Assembly (NCBI RefSeq): GCF_039543545.1
Contig: NZ_BAABJY010000002.1
Location: 248,001 to 312,000 of the forward strand
Reading direction: 5' to 3'
DNA from: Luteimonas vadosa
Lineage (GTDB): Bacteria > Pseudomonadota > Gammaproteobacteria > Xanthomonadales > Xanthomonadaceae
DNA: 64,000 nt
The first letter of the stretch is position 1, and every line of letters starts with the position of its first letter. Made by a program: the position numbers and the translations under genes. The notes beneath the pieces are model-generated. The model made no database searches, was not told where the DNA came from, and saw only the letters and a list, made by a program, of their open reading frames with translations. Positions 10,252 to 18,471 of this stretch are shown here, piece by piece.

Positions 10252-11847
10252 CTATTCCCGGCCGGATGCGATGTCTCGCAGCAGGGCCTGCAGCTGGCCG
10301 ATGTCCACCGGCTTGGCCAGGTGGTGGTCGAAGCCGGCTTCGGTGCTGCGGGCGATGTCGTGGGTGTCGCTCCAGCCGGTGACCGCGACCAGCACGGGGT
10401 TGCCGTAGCGTGCTTCGCCACGGATGCGGCGGGCGACGGTGTAGCCGTCCATCTCGGGCATGCCGATGTCGAGCAGGATCACGTCGGGCTCGAATGCCTC
10501 GGTCGCGGCCAGCGCCTCGGCGCCGCCATGGGCGACGCGGGGCACCAGGCCCAGGCTCTGCAGCACCAGGCCCAGGGTCTGCGCGGCATCGACGTTGTCG
10601 TCCACGGCGAGCACCCGCAAGCCCCGGGTGCCTGGCGGGGTGGGGATCGGCTCCTGTGCGGATTCCGACGGGGGGTCTGCCTCGGCACCGCTGGCCAATG
10701 GCAGCCGCACGGTGAACGTGGCGCCCTGGTCCTCGCCGTCGCTGGCGGCTTCCACGCGGCCGCCGTGCAGCTCGACCAGGGTCCGCACCAGTGCCAGTCC
10801 GATCCCGAGCCCTTCGGTAAAGCCATTGGCCGACTCGCGCGGGCCCTGTGCGAACAGGTCGAACACCCGGGGGAGGAGGTCCGGGGCGATGCCGGCGCCG
10901 TCGTCGCGGATCTCCACCACCGCCTCATTGCGTTCTCGACGCATGGTCACGGCGATGTGGCCGTTCTCGCTGCCGAACTTGGCCGCGTTGTTGAGCAGGT
11001 TGCCGAAGACCTGGGCGATGCGCACGGCGTCGAGGTGGACGGGCAAGGGCTCGTCCGGCCAGTCCACGTCCAGCGAGAGGCCGCCGGCCTCGATGCCGGG
11101 CATGGCGATCTCGATGGCCGAGCGCAAGGCGTCGCGCAGGTCGCCGGGCCCCCGGTGCAGCATGATCCTGCCGCGCGACAGGCGCGAGGCCTCGAGCAGG
11201 TCGTCGACCAGGCGCACCATGTGGTCCACCTGGCGCCGCATCACGCCCCGCAGCTGCTGCCGGCGCGCGGGGTCGCTGTCGTCGGCGTCGAGCACGTGCA
11301 GCGCGTTGCGGATCGGTGCCAACGGATTGCGCAGTTCGTGCGCGAGCATGGCGAGGAACTCGTCCTTCTGTTGCACCGCCCGCACCTGCTGGTCGCGCGC
11401 CGCCTCCAGCTGCTGCATCTGCTCCTGGACCTCGTACTGCCGGCGGCGGGCGCGCAGGGCGGCGTCGACCGTGCTGACCAGGGCGGCGACGTGGAGCGGC
11501 CGTTCCAGGAGCGTCACGTTGCGCAGCAGGGCGAGTGCGTCGCCGACTTCCAGCGAGTCCGATCCACCACGCGTCAGCAGGAGCACCGGCAGGTCCGACC
11601 AGCGGGGTTGCGACTGCAGCGCCCCGGCCAGGGCGGTGTGCCCGCCGTGGGCGCCGAGGCATTCCTCGGAGACCAGCACCGCGCCGGCACCCCGCTCGAC
11701 CTCGGCCATGAGCTGCGCGGCGGCCGGGCAGGCGCGCGCGCTGATGCCGCTGCGTGCCAGCAGTTCACGGGTCAGGTCGGCGTCGCGGGCGGTGGCCAGC
11801 AACAGGACGACCTGGTGGCGCGGATCCGGCGGGGCGGTGGAGGTCAC
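10252..11847 (-). CDS. Hybrid histidine kinase with N-terminal pseudo-receiver and C-terminal receiver (KaiC partner)
   Basis: This 531-residue cytoplasmic protein has no membrane segment. Residues 1-130 look like a receiver fold without the phospho-Asp (GAVLVSEECLG where the Asp should be). A coiled region then leads to a HisKA domain with His170 in FLAMLAHELRNPLAP. The ATPase domain has VFGNLLNNAAKFG (N box), DDGAGIAPDLL and EGLGIGLALV. A canonical C-terminal receiver follows (VDDNVDAAQ, DVILLDIGMPEMDG, VTGW, KP). Its ATG overlaps the stop of the KaiC-like gene by four bases. Kinases of this type are regularly paired with non-cyanobacterial KaiC, so the two probably act together. Confidence 0.9.
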   Translation of the reverse strand: MTSTAPPDPRHQVVLLLATARDADLTRELLARSGISARACPAAAQLMAEVERGAGAVLVSEECLGAHGGHTALAGALQSQPRWSDLPVLLLTRGGSDSLEVGDALALLRNVTLLERPLHVAALVSTVDAALRARRRQYEVQEQMQQLEAARDQQVRAVQQKDEFLAMLAHELRNPLAPIRNALHVLDADDSDPARRQQLRGVMRRQVDHMVRLVDDLLEASRLSRGRIMLHRGPGDLRDALRSAIEIAMPGIEAGGLSLDVDWPDEPLPVHLDAVRIAQVFGNLLNNAAKFGSENGHIAVTMRRERNEAVVEIRDDGAGIAPDLLPRVFDLFAQGPRESANGFTEGLGIGLALVRTLVELHGGRVEAASDGEDQGATFTVRLPLASGAEADPPSESAQEPIPTPPGTRGLRVLAVDDNVDAAQTLGLVLQSLGLVPRVAHGGAEALAATEAFEPDVILLDIGMPEMDGYTVARRIRGEARYGNPVLVAVTGWSDTHDIARSTEAGFDHHLAKPVDIGQLQALLRDIASGRE

Positions 11848-13379
11848 TGCGCCGCCGGGTTGGGCGCCTGGGGATCTGCATGGATCCCCGCACCCGGGGC
11901 GCAGCCGTCTTCCTGGGGTACGCCGGTGAGGACGCCACGGAACTGCCGCAGGGGTTCGCCGATGTCCAGGCCCTGATCGGTGATGCGCAGCTCGCGGATG
12001 GTGCGCTCGTGGGCCCCGGTGCGGCGCTTGAGCACCGAGATCGCCTGGCGCACTTCGCCGCGGGCCTCGAAGTAGCGGAACAGGATGACGGTGTCGGCCA
12101 GGTAGCTGATGTCCAGCGTGGTGGACATCTGGCCGATGAGGCCTTGCTGCGCATTGATCAGGATGGTGACCACGCCGAGCTGGCCGAGATAGGAAAGTAG
12201 CTCGTGCAACTGGATCATCACGAAATGCTCTTCCGGCATCGCATTGAAGTAGCCGCTGAGGCTGTCGATCACCACGATGCTCGCCTTGTCGCGCTCCACC
12301 GCGTTGCGGATCGCCTCGATGAATTCGCCGGGGGAGAGTTCGGCGGGATCGATGGGCTGCACGGCGACCATGCCGGACTCGATGCAGCCGTCGATGTCCA
12401 GGCCCATGCCACGCGAGCGGGTGACCAGGGCGCGGGGACTCTCGTCGAACAGGAACATCGCCGAGCGCTCGCCGCGTTGGGCCGCAGCCACGACGTAGTG
12501 CGCCGCAAGCGACGATTTCCCGGTGCCCGCCGCGCCGACCAGCAGGGTGCTGGTGCCGCGGTCCAGGCCCCCGCCGAGCAGCGTGTCCAGAGGCGCCAGG
12601 CCGCTGCTCATCGGGACGTTTTCGCCATCGCGGCGGAAGTGCGCGGCGATCAGGCGCGGGAAGACCCGAACGCCGCCGGTCTCGATGATGTAGTCGTGGT
12701 TGCCGCTGCGGAACGCACGACCGCGGAACTTGGTCACGCGCAGCCGGCGGCGGTCGCCGCCGTACTCGGGACGCATCTGGTCGAGTTCGAGCGAGCCGTG
12801 GACGATGGTGTGCACCGGCAGGCCGTGTTCCACGCCCTGGCGGTCGTCGAGCATGAGCACGGTGGTGCCGCGGCCGGAGAAATACTGCTTGAGCGCCATC
12901 ACCTGGCGGCGGAACCGCAACATGCTGCCGGCGAGCAGGCGGATCTCAGCCAGCGAGTCGAACACCACGCGCCGGGGCTGCAGCCGCTCGACCTCCTGCA
13001 GGATGCGGCCGGTGGTCTGGGCCAGCTCGACCTCGGAGGGATGGAACATCGTGTACTGGGATTGCGGGTCGAGCTGGTCGCCGGCGGGCAGCAGTTCGTG
13101 GATGTGGATGCCGTCCAGCGTCCAGCCGTGGGCCTGCGCGGCCTCGCGCAGTTCCGCTTCGGTTTCCGAGAGGGTCACGTACAGGACGGTCTCGCCCTTG
13201 GCCACGCCGTCGAGCAGGAACTGCATCGCCATCGTGGTCTTGCCCGACCCGGGGATGCCTTCGATCAGGTACAGGCGGTTGGCGGTGTAACCGCCGTTGA
13301 GGACGGTATCGAGGCCCGGAACGCCGCTGCTGATGGTCTCGGGGGCGATGGCGGCTGGGCGGTCGTGCTGGTCGGACAT
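11844..13379 (-). CDS. KaiC-like double-domain RecA-fold ATPase
   Basis: This 511-residue protein has two tandem KaiC/RecA domains. The first has TISSGVPGLDTVLNGGY and Walker A GIPGSGKTT (residues 41-49), with a Walker B region at RRVVFDSLAEIRLL. The second has SSGLAPLDTLLGGGLDRG, Walker A GAAGTGKSS and Walker B SIVVIDSLSGYF. The C-terminus carries VLKRRTGAHERTIRELRI, typical of KaiC CII. The start at 13379 (MSDQHDRP) matches the normal N-terminus; the frame upstream lacks support. No kaiA or kaiB is nearby, so this is the widespread KaiC-plus-histidine-kinase type used for signalling or stress, not a complete circadian oscillator. The downstream kinase overlaps by four bases. Confidence 0.92.
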   Translation of the reverse strand: MSDQHDRPAAIAPETISSGVPGLDTVLNGGYTANRLYLIEGIPGSGKTTMAMQFLLDGVAKGETVLYVTLSETEAELREAAQAHGWTLDGIHIHELLPAGDQLDPQSQYTMFHPSEVELAQTTGRILQEVERLQPRRVVFDSLAEIRLLAGSMLRFRRQVMALKQYFSGRGTTVLMLDDRQGVEHGLPVHTIVHGSLELDQMRPEYGGDRRRLRVTKFRGRAFRSGNHDYIIETGGVRVFPRLIAAHFRRDGENVPMSSGLAPLDTLLGGGLDRGTSTLLVGAAGTGKSSLAAHYVVAAAQRGERSAMFLFDESPRALVTRSRGMGLDIDGCIESGMVAVQPIDPAELSPGEFIEAIRNAVERDKASIVVIDSLSGYFNAMPEEHFVMIQLHELLSYLGQLGVVTILINAQQGLIGQMSTTLDISYLADTVILFRYFEARGEVRQAISVLKRRTGAHERTIRELRITDQGLDIGEPLRQFRGVLTGVPQEDGCAPGAGIHADPQAPNPAAQ

Positions 13380-13743
13380 TTGCGTCTTGCCCCATGGGCG
13401 TCGCCGGAGCCCGGCACCACCGGCGATGTGACCACACCGTTGGTCATGATCGCGTTCACGCCGTGACGACGTGGCCCCGATGGAACCGGGGTCGGGAGCG
13501 GTGACTTTGCGGCGGGACCGGGATGACGTTCTCCGCGATCCGCAGGGCTCGCCGTCCGGCGCTGACATGCCGTTGGTGGGGGTGCACCGTCCCCGGGCAG
13601 GAGCCGAGCGTTGCGCCATGCAGCGTCGCCCCGGTGCATTGCATGGGCAATGGAACATGACGCGGCCGGGTGCAGGTCAGCTGCTGCCTGCCGCGCATCG
13701 GCTGGAGTAAGCTGGACCCTTCGAGGGGACAGCGGCGACGACG
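13380..13743. other. 364-base divergent intergenic region between the KaiC and TIR-TPR genes
   Basis: No gene or RNA was recognised here. The region must hold the promoters of the KaiC-kinase operon (leftward) and of the TIR-TPR gene (rightward), but no confident -35/-10 pair is visible. GAGGGGAC about 12 bases before 13744 could be the ribosome binding site of the TIR gene. Short GC-rich dyads are present but none stands out. Confidence 0.5.
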
Positions 13744-15708
13744 ATGTCCAGCGAGGAGACGGCCCAAGGGGAGCAGCCGCGTCCGACGGTATTCCTGAGC
13801 TATTCGCGCGCCGACCAGGCGTGGGCGCGGATGTTGGCGCAGGCGCTGGAGGAGGCCGGGCTGCAGGTCTGGTGGGATGCCTTGATCGAGGGCGGGGCCG
13901 CCTTCGCCAAGTCGATCGAAGCCGCGCTGGCGGCCAGCGATGCGGTGATCGTGCTGTGGTCGCGCCACTCGGTCGCGTCCGACTGGGTGCTGGACGAAGC
14001 CGCGCACGGGCGCGACCAGAAAAAGCTCGTACCCCTGTCGATCGACGGCACCGAGCCGCCGCTTGGATTCCGCCAGTACCAGTCGATCGGCCTGGAATGC
14101 GCCAAGGACACCGTCGACGAGGCCTGCCTGCAGGCCGTGCTGCGCGCCGTGCTGCCGCTGGCCGGGCGAGAGGCGTCGCCGCGGCCGCGAATCCTGCCCA
14201 CGCCCCAAACGCCGCCCCGGTGGCGCATGTCGCGTCGCGGCCTGCTGCTCGGCGGCGGCGTGGTGGCCGCCGCGGGTGCCGCGGGCGTGCTGGGGTGGCA
14301 ACGCAACTGGTTCGGGACCGGGCCGGCGCGGGATGGCAGCGTGGCGGTCCTGCCGTTCAAGAACCTCAGTGGCGACGAGAAGAAAGCGTATTTCTCCGAC
14401 GGCCTGTCCGACGAGCTGCGCGCGGCGCTGGCGCGCAACCCCAAGCTCAAGGTGATGGCGGAGGCCTCCTCCAGCCAGTTCCGCGACGGCGATGTGGGTG
14501 CCGTGGCGATCGCCTCGCAGCTGGGGGTGGGGTTCCTGCTCGACGGTAGCGTGCGCTGGGCCGGCGAGACGGTCCGGGTGGCGGCCGACCTGGTCGACGG
14601 ACGCACCGGCTTCAGTCGCTGGACGCAGGTTTTCGAACGTCGCATCGACGACGTGTTCGCGATCCAGAGCGAGATCGCCAGGGTGGTGGAACTCGCGCTG
14701 GCCGTGGAGGTCACGCCCGAGACGGCCGAGGAGCGGCGCGCGGCGTCCGGCGGCACCACCGACATCGAGGCCTTCGACGCCTTCCTGCAGGGCCACGCGC
14801 TGTACGCCCGGAGCAGCGACGAGGCGACCGACCGCGAGGCGCTGGCGCTGTTCGATGCCGCCCTCGTGCACGACCCGGGCTATGCGGCGGCGCATGTGGC
14901 GCGCGCGCTCACCCTGACCACCCTGGGCAACCAGTACGACAGCGTGGCGCGCCGCGACGGCATGTACGACCAGGCGGTGGCCGCCGCGAAGCGGGCCATC
15001 GAACTGGCGCCCAACTATGCCTCTGCGTATTCGATCCTGGGCTTCGTGCTGTTCCAGGGTCGCCTGGATGCCCGCGCGGCGCTGGCGCCGTTCCGGGTCT
15101 CGAGCACCCTCGCTCCCGGCGAGGCGACGGTGCAGGCGCGCTGGGCGCAGTATTGCGCGCGGACCGGACGCGAACGCGAAGCGTCCGACGCCATCGACCG
15201 GGCGTTGTCGCTGGACCGGCTCAATGCCCAGATCCATCGCGCGGCGGGCACCATCCATTACGCGGCGCGGCGGTTCAAGCCATCGATCCCGCCGATGCGC
15301 AAGGCGCTGGAGATGAACCCGAAGATGTCGGTCGCGCATGCGGCCATCGGCGACGCCCTGGTGAACCTTGGCCAGCTGGCGCCCGCCCGCGCCGAATACG
15401 AAGCCGAGCCGATCGCCGATTTCCGGTTGACCGGCCTGGCCATCGTCGAGCATCGCAGCGGGAACCACGATGGCGCGCGTGCCCTCCTCAAGCGACTGGT
15501 CGACGAGATCGGCGACATCGTGCTCTACCAGCAGGCACAGGTGCTGGCGCAACTGGGCGAGGTCGACACGGCGATCGACCGGCTGCGCAAGGCGCGCCTG
15601 GCCCGGGATGCGGGCCTGGTCTACGCGCGCAACGACCCGTTCCTGGATCCGCTGCGCAAGGATCCGCGGATGGGGGCGTTGCTCGCGGAGCTTGGCTTCA
15701 ACGGCTGA
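13744..15708 (+). CDS. TIR domain - membrane segment - TolB/FlgO-like domain - TPR protein
   Basis: This 654-residue protein has four parts. Residues 14-140 are a TIR (TIR_2) domain: TVFLSYSRADQAWARML, VWWDALIEGG and SDWVLDEAAHG. Glu85 in WVLDE sits where SARM1-type NADases have the catalytic Glu (WVxxE). Residues 163-187 are one hydrophobic segment led by a twin-arginine-like SRRGLLLGG. Residues 199-325 (SVAVLPFKNLSGDEKKAYF, GLSDELRAALAR) form the TolB/FlgO-like domain often seen next to CadC or adenylate cyclase modules. From about 340 onward there are TPR repeats (ALFDAALVHDPGYAAAHVARA and similar). The TIR domain would be cytoplasmic and the TPRs probably periplasmic. It is divergent from the KaiC operon. 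Function is unknown. Confidence 0.85.
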   Translation: MSSEETAQGEQPRPTVFLSYSRADQAWARMLAQALEEAGLQVWWDALIEGGAAFAKSIEAALAASDAVIVLWSRHSVASDWVLDEAAHGRDQKKLVPLSIDGTEPPLGFRQYQSIGLECAKDTVDEACLQAVLRAVLPLAGREASPRPRILPTPQTPPRWRMSRRGLLLGGGVVAAAGAAGVLGWQRNWFGTGPARDGSVAVLPFKNLSGDEKKAYFSDGLSDELRAALARNPKLKVMAEASSSQFRDGDVGAVAIASQLGVGFLLDGSVRWAGETVRVAADLVDGRTGFSRWTQVFERRIDDVFAIQSEIARVVELALAVEVTPETAEERRAASGGTTDIEAFDAFLQGHALYARSSDEATDREALALFDAALVHDPGYAAAHVARALTLTTLGNQYDSVARRDGMYDQAVAAAKRAIELAPNYASAYSILGFVLFQGRLDARAALAPFRVSSTLAPGEATVQARWAQYCARTGREREASDAIDRALSLDRLNAQIHRAAGTIHYAARRFKPSIPPMRKALEMNPKMSVAHAAIGDALVNLGQLAPARAEYEAEPIADFRLTGLAIVEHRSGNHDGARALLKRLVDEIGDIVLYQQAQVLAQLGEVDTAIDRLRKARLARDAGLVYARNDPFLDPLRKDPRMGALLAELGFNG

Positions 15709-15867
15709 TCGTTGCGGCGGGGCGGTGCGGGAACAGGCCGGACCGCCTCGGCCCGGCCGGTTGTGGGGGGGCTGGCCCGATGCAAGAATGCGATGCGGCT
15801 CACAAATCGCGGGCCCGCGGATGTGCGGCAGGGGGATTGCGTTCCATCACTCAAGAGGGGAATTGTC

Positions 15868-16170
15868 ATGAAGCATACGAAGCTGGCGTTGTTGGTCGTC
15901 GTGCTGTGCGGTGGGCTGTTGTCTGCCTGTGACAGGCAAACCGCGCCTCCTGCGGAAGCGGCACCCGATCCGGTCGCGGCCACACCCGAACCGATGGACG
16001 CCGGGACCGACGAAGGCACCCCCGGGACCCACGCCGAGGATGGCGACAGCCCGCATACCGGCGGCGACCGAGTCGGGACGGGCACTGGTGGCATCGAGGA
16101 AGAGGACGACACCCCGCACACCGGCGGCGACCGCGTCGGCACCGGTGGCGGGAACCAGGAAGGCCACTGA
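15868..16170 (+). CDS. Small lipoprotein with a duplicated His-Gly-Asp motif
   Basis: This 100-residue protein begins MKHTKLALLVVVLCGGLLSAC, a clean lipoprotein signal with lipidated Cys21. The mature part is Pro/Glu/Asp/Gly-rich with no fold I recognise. It carries the 13-residue motif D(S/T)PHTGGDRVGTG twice, at residues 60-72 and 81-93. The start at 15868 has AAGAGGGG eight bases upstream. It lies 159 bases after the TIR-TPR gene on the same strand and converges on the acidic-segment protease, with a strong hairpin between them. It may be a surface or periplasmic accessory protein; the role is not known. Confidence 0.8.
   Translation: MKHTKLALLVVVLCGGLLSACDRQTAPPAEAAPDPVAATPEPMDAGTDEGTPGTHAEDGDSPHTGGDRVGTGTGGIEEEDDTPHTGGDRVGTGGGNQEGH
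16045..16146 (+). repeat. Direct repeat inside the small lipoprotein gene
   Basis: Two 39-base units (16045-16083 and 16108-16146), 63 bases apart start to start, encode DSPHTGGDRVGTG and DTPHTGGDRVGTG. The DNA copies differ at several third positions while the protein is nearly identical. This pattern fits selection on the peptide motif rather than a very recent duplication. Confidence 0.75.
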
Positions 16171-16195
16171 AGGACGCACCGGCGTGATGCCCTGA

Positions 16196-16223
16196 CGGCT
16201 GGCGATCTGTCGATCGCCAGCCG
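16196..16223. terminator. Strong hairpin between convergent genes (terminator-like, no T run)
   Basis: A 12-bp perfect stem around the loop TGTC lies just after the lipoprotein gene and before the end of the convergent protease gene. There is no T tract on either side, so classic Rho-independent termination is not certain. Position and stability suggest a bidirectional stop or mRNA 3'-end protection. Confidence 0.5.
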
Positions 16224-16303
16224 CTCGGAGTCGGGATGGCGTGGCCCGCGCGCGGCGGCGCGGGGACTTCGGGCGAAACCCCGGACGCGCCTCGCGGCCC
16301 GGC

Positions 16304-17680
16304 TCAAGGCAGGCTGTTGCGCCCGGCCGGCAGCGCCATCGCCTGGCTGATCCATTGCGCGTACTGGTCGATGCGCGTGTAGACCCCGGGCCTGCCGTCG
16401 CCAGCGCAACGGCGCTTGCCCCAGCTGACGATGCCGACCAGGGTCGGGCTGCCGTTGGTCAGCACCACCGGGCCACCGCTGTCGCCGCGGCAGGTGGATT
16501 GCGCCGGATTCGAGGCGCAGAACACCTGGCCCTTGATCTTCTTCGGGCCGTAGCCGGGGCGTTGCTGGCAGACCGGGTTGGGCATGACCTGCAGGTCGAC
16601 CCGCAGCATCACCGCATTGATCGCATCCGCATTCGCGCTGCCGGTCACGCCCCAGCCGGTGGCCGACACCGGCACGCCCGGCGGCAGGGGCCGCTGGTTG
16701 ACCGCGATCTGCTTGATCGGGTTCGCGATGGGCGCCGTGGACTGGCCCTCCGGCACGATGCGGATCAGGGCGATGTCGTTGGCGTACATGTTGGGCGGGC
16801 GATCGACGTCGTTGCTCTCGGCGTTGTACTGCGAGTGCCGGACGATGCGGTCGATGCGGTAGGTCCTGCCGCCGGGCCGGGAAATGTCCTGCACGCCCAG
16901 GCGTACCTTGAAGCCGAGGTCGACCATCTGCTGGTCGATGCAATGCGCGGCGGTCAGCACCCACTCGGGGGCGATCAGGGCACCGCCGCAATAGTGCTGG
17001 CGCTGCCACGCCGGGCGGGTGTCGTTGGGCTTGGCGGGCGCGGCCGGATACAGGATCTGCGCCTGCCATGGCACCGACAGCGCCGAGACCGGGCGCCCGC
17101 CGAAGGCATAGACGGTGTCGTCGTCGTCGCCAGGCTGTCGTGGCGGGCTGGGCTTGCCGGATGACGGGCCCGGACCGCGGGGCATGGCCCGGGTGGTGCG
17201 CACGGTCGTCATGCCGCCGATGCCGACCGAGTCCCCGTCGGACTCCTCGTCGATGACCTCCCAGATCTCCTCGTCCTCGTCGAACAGGCTGTCGTCGATG
17301 GGGATGGCGTCGTCGGAGGCGTCGTCGTCCTCGAGGGAATAGCCGCTGGCCCAGCTGTCGTCCTCGAAGTCTTCGAGTGCGTCCTCGTCGTCGTCGACTT
17401 CGTCCCCGGCGACCTCGTCGTCGTCGACTTCGTCCCCCGCGTCCTCGTCGTCGACCTCGGCATCGTCGGCGAGGTCGACTCGTTCGTCGTCGTCGAGTTC
17501 GATGCCGTCGTCCTCCTCCTCGACGAACTCCCCGGGGTCGTCCGCCTCGTCTTCCTGGGCGCCGACGGCAGCCAGCGACTGTGCGAGCGGCAGTGCCGGG
17601 GTTGCGTGCGGCCAACCCAACAGGGCCGCCATGCAAGCCACGGCCAACAGGCGGGTGGTGGCGTGCGTCGTAATGCGCAT
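16304..17680 (-). CDS. Secreted S1 (chymotrypsin-fold) serine protease with a long Asp/Glu-rich segment
   Basis: This 458-residue exported protein has a signal peptide (MRITTHATTRLLAVACMAAL...) followed by an extremely acidic segment (residues 43-150) with almost no Lys or Arg, then a Pro-rich linker. The protease domain runs from about residue 192 to the end. The triad is His246 (VLTAAHC), Asp302 (NDIALI) and Ser401 (CRGDSGGP). The residue six before the catalytic Ser is Ser, not Asp, which argues for chymotrypsin-like rather than trypsin-like specificity. The start at 17680 has GGGGAG upstream. The acidic segment may be a calcium-binding or inhibitory propeptide, which is inference. It converges on the repeat lipoprotein gene. 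Confidence 0.88.
   Translation of the reverse strand: MRITTHATTRLLAVACMAALLGWPHATPALPLAQSLAAVGAQEDEADDPGEFVEEEDDGIELDDDERVDLADDAEVDDEDAGDEVDDDEVAGDEVDDDEDALEDFEDDSWASGYSLEDDDASDDAIPIDDSLFDEDEEIWEVIDEESDGDSVGIGGMTTVRTTRAMPRGPGPSSGKPSPPRQPGDDDDTVYAFGGRPVSALSVPWQAQILYPAAPAKPNDTRPAWQRQHYCGGALIAPEWVLTAAHCIDQQMVDLGFKVRLGVQDISRPGGRTYRIDRIVRHSQYNAESNDVDRPPNMYANDIALIRIVPEGQSTAPIANPIKQIAVNQRPLPPGVPVSATGWGVTGSANADAINAVMLRVDLQVMPNPVCQQRPGYGPKKIKGQVFCASNPAQSTCRGDSGGPVVLTNGSPTLVGIVSWGKRRCAGDGRPGVYTRIDQYAQWISQAMALPAGRNSLP
17381..17440 (-). repeat. 30-bp tandem repeat in the acidic segment of the protease gene
   Basis: Two adjacent 30-base copies encode AGDEVDDDEV and AGDEVDDDED (residues 81-100 of the protease). 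The surrounding region is a run of GAC/GAG-type codons, so the acidic segment appears to have grown by local duplication. Confidence 0.75.
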
Positions 17681-17832
17681 GGACGTGCTCCCCGGCAAGG
17701 ATCGCCCGATTGGGCACCCTCGCACGGGTCGAGTCAAGCTTGCAGGCGACTCGCGTCGAAGTCCCGGGCGATTGCGTGCGACACGCGCGGCGTCAACGGA
17801 TTGCGCCGTCGAAACCGGTCATTCGCGGGCGA

Positions 17833-18291
17833 TCATTCCGCCTCGAGCTTGCGATGCATTCGCTGGTAATCCTTGCGGTATTTCGTCGCGAGCTGGTTCT
17901 TCTGCGTCTCCGAAAGCACTTTCCCCGAGACCTGGAAGAACTTCTTTTCTTCCTCGCGCAGGTGGTGGTGGACTTCCTCGGACAACTTGCGCGCGGTCTT
18001 GATCCAGGCGTCGCCGGCCGGGTCCAGGCCTTGCAGGTCTTCCACCAACTCATCGATCTCGTGGTGTTCGTGCAGGGCGTGGCGCGCCGAGGACAGCCCC
18101 ATGTCGTCCATCAGCATCGGCGCGTAGAGGTAGCGTTCCTCCGCGGCCTCGTGGGCTTCGAGCTCGATCCGCGTCGCGGTGAACAGGTCGATGCGTTCGC
18201 GGGTGCCGGGCTTGCTGCGCAGCAGCTTGCGCAGCAGGCTCCGCTGGAGTTCATGGCTTTCTCGCAGGGCGTCGTAGAGGGTTTCCGACAT
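17833..18291 (-). CDS. Hemerythrin HHE domain protein
   Basis: This 152-residue all-helical protein carries the HHE cation-binding pattern: SHELQRSLLRKLL, LEAHEAAEERYLYAPM, LHEHHEIDELVEDL and EVHHHLREEEKKFF supply the His and carboxylate ligands of a di-iron site. Bacterial members are cytoplasmic and are linked to oxygen, nitric oxide or peroxide response and iron-sulphur protection. The ATG at 18291 is the natural start. A second, divergent paralogue is present at 30856-31377. It lies downstream of the protease gene on the same strand but 150 bases away, so it is probably independent. Confidence 0.88.
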   Translation of the reverse strand: MSETLYDALRESHELQRSLLRKLLRSKPGTRERIDLFTATRIELEAHEAAEERYLYAPMLMDDMGLSSARHALHEHHEIDELVEDLQGLDPAGDAWIKTARKLSEEVHHHLREEEKKFFQVSGKVLSETQKNQLATKYRKDYQRMHRKLEAE

Positions 18292-18471
18292 GGAGCATCC
18301 TTTCGATAGCGGCTGGATGGGCGCGCGCGGAGGGCGACCACCCCAAAGGATAGCGACCGGGGGTGAACGTCATGCGCAGGCGGGCGTGCCGGCTTCAATG
18401 CCGAGCCGTCGTCACGGCGACGTGCGCGCGTGGCGACGATAGTGTCGCCCCCTGACTGACCGGAATGCCCG

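Noticed and set aside
11844..13379. Complete circadian clock (KaiABC)
   Set aside because: No kaiA or kaiB is present nearby. Only the KaiC-like ATPase with a kinase partner is seen.
17200..17560. Trinucleotide-like GTC/TCG repeats resembling a satellite or CRISPR-like array
   Set aside because: They are the complement of Asp/Glu codons in the acidic segment of the protease; there are no spacers or constant repeat units.
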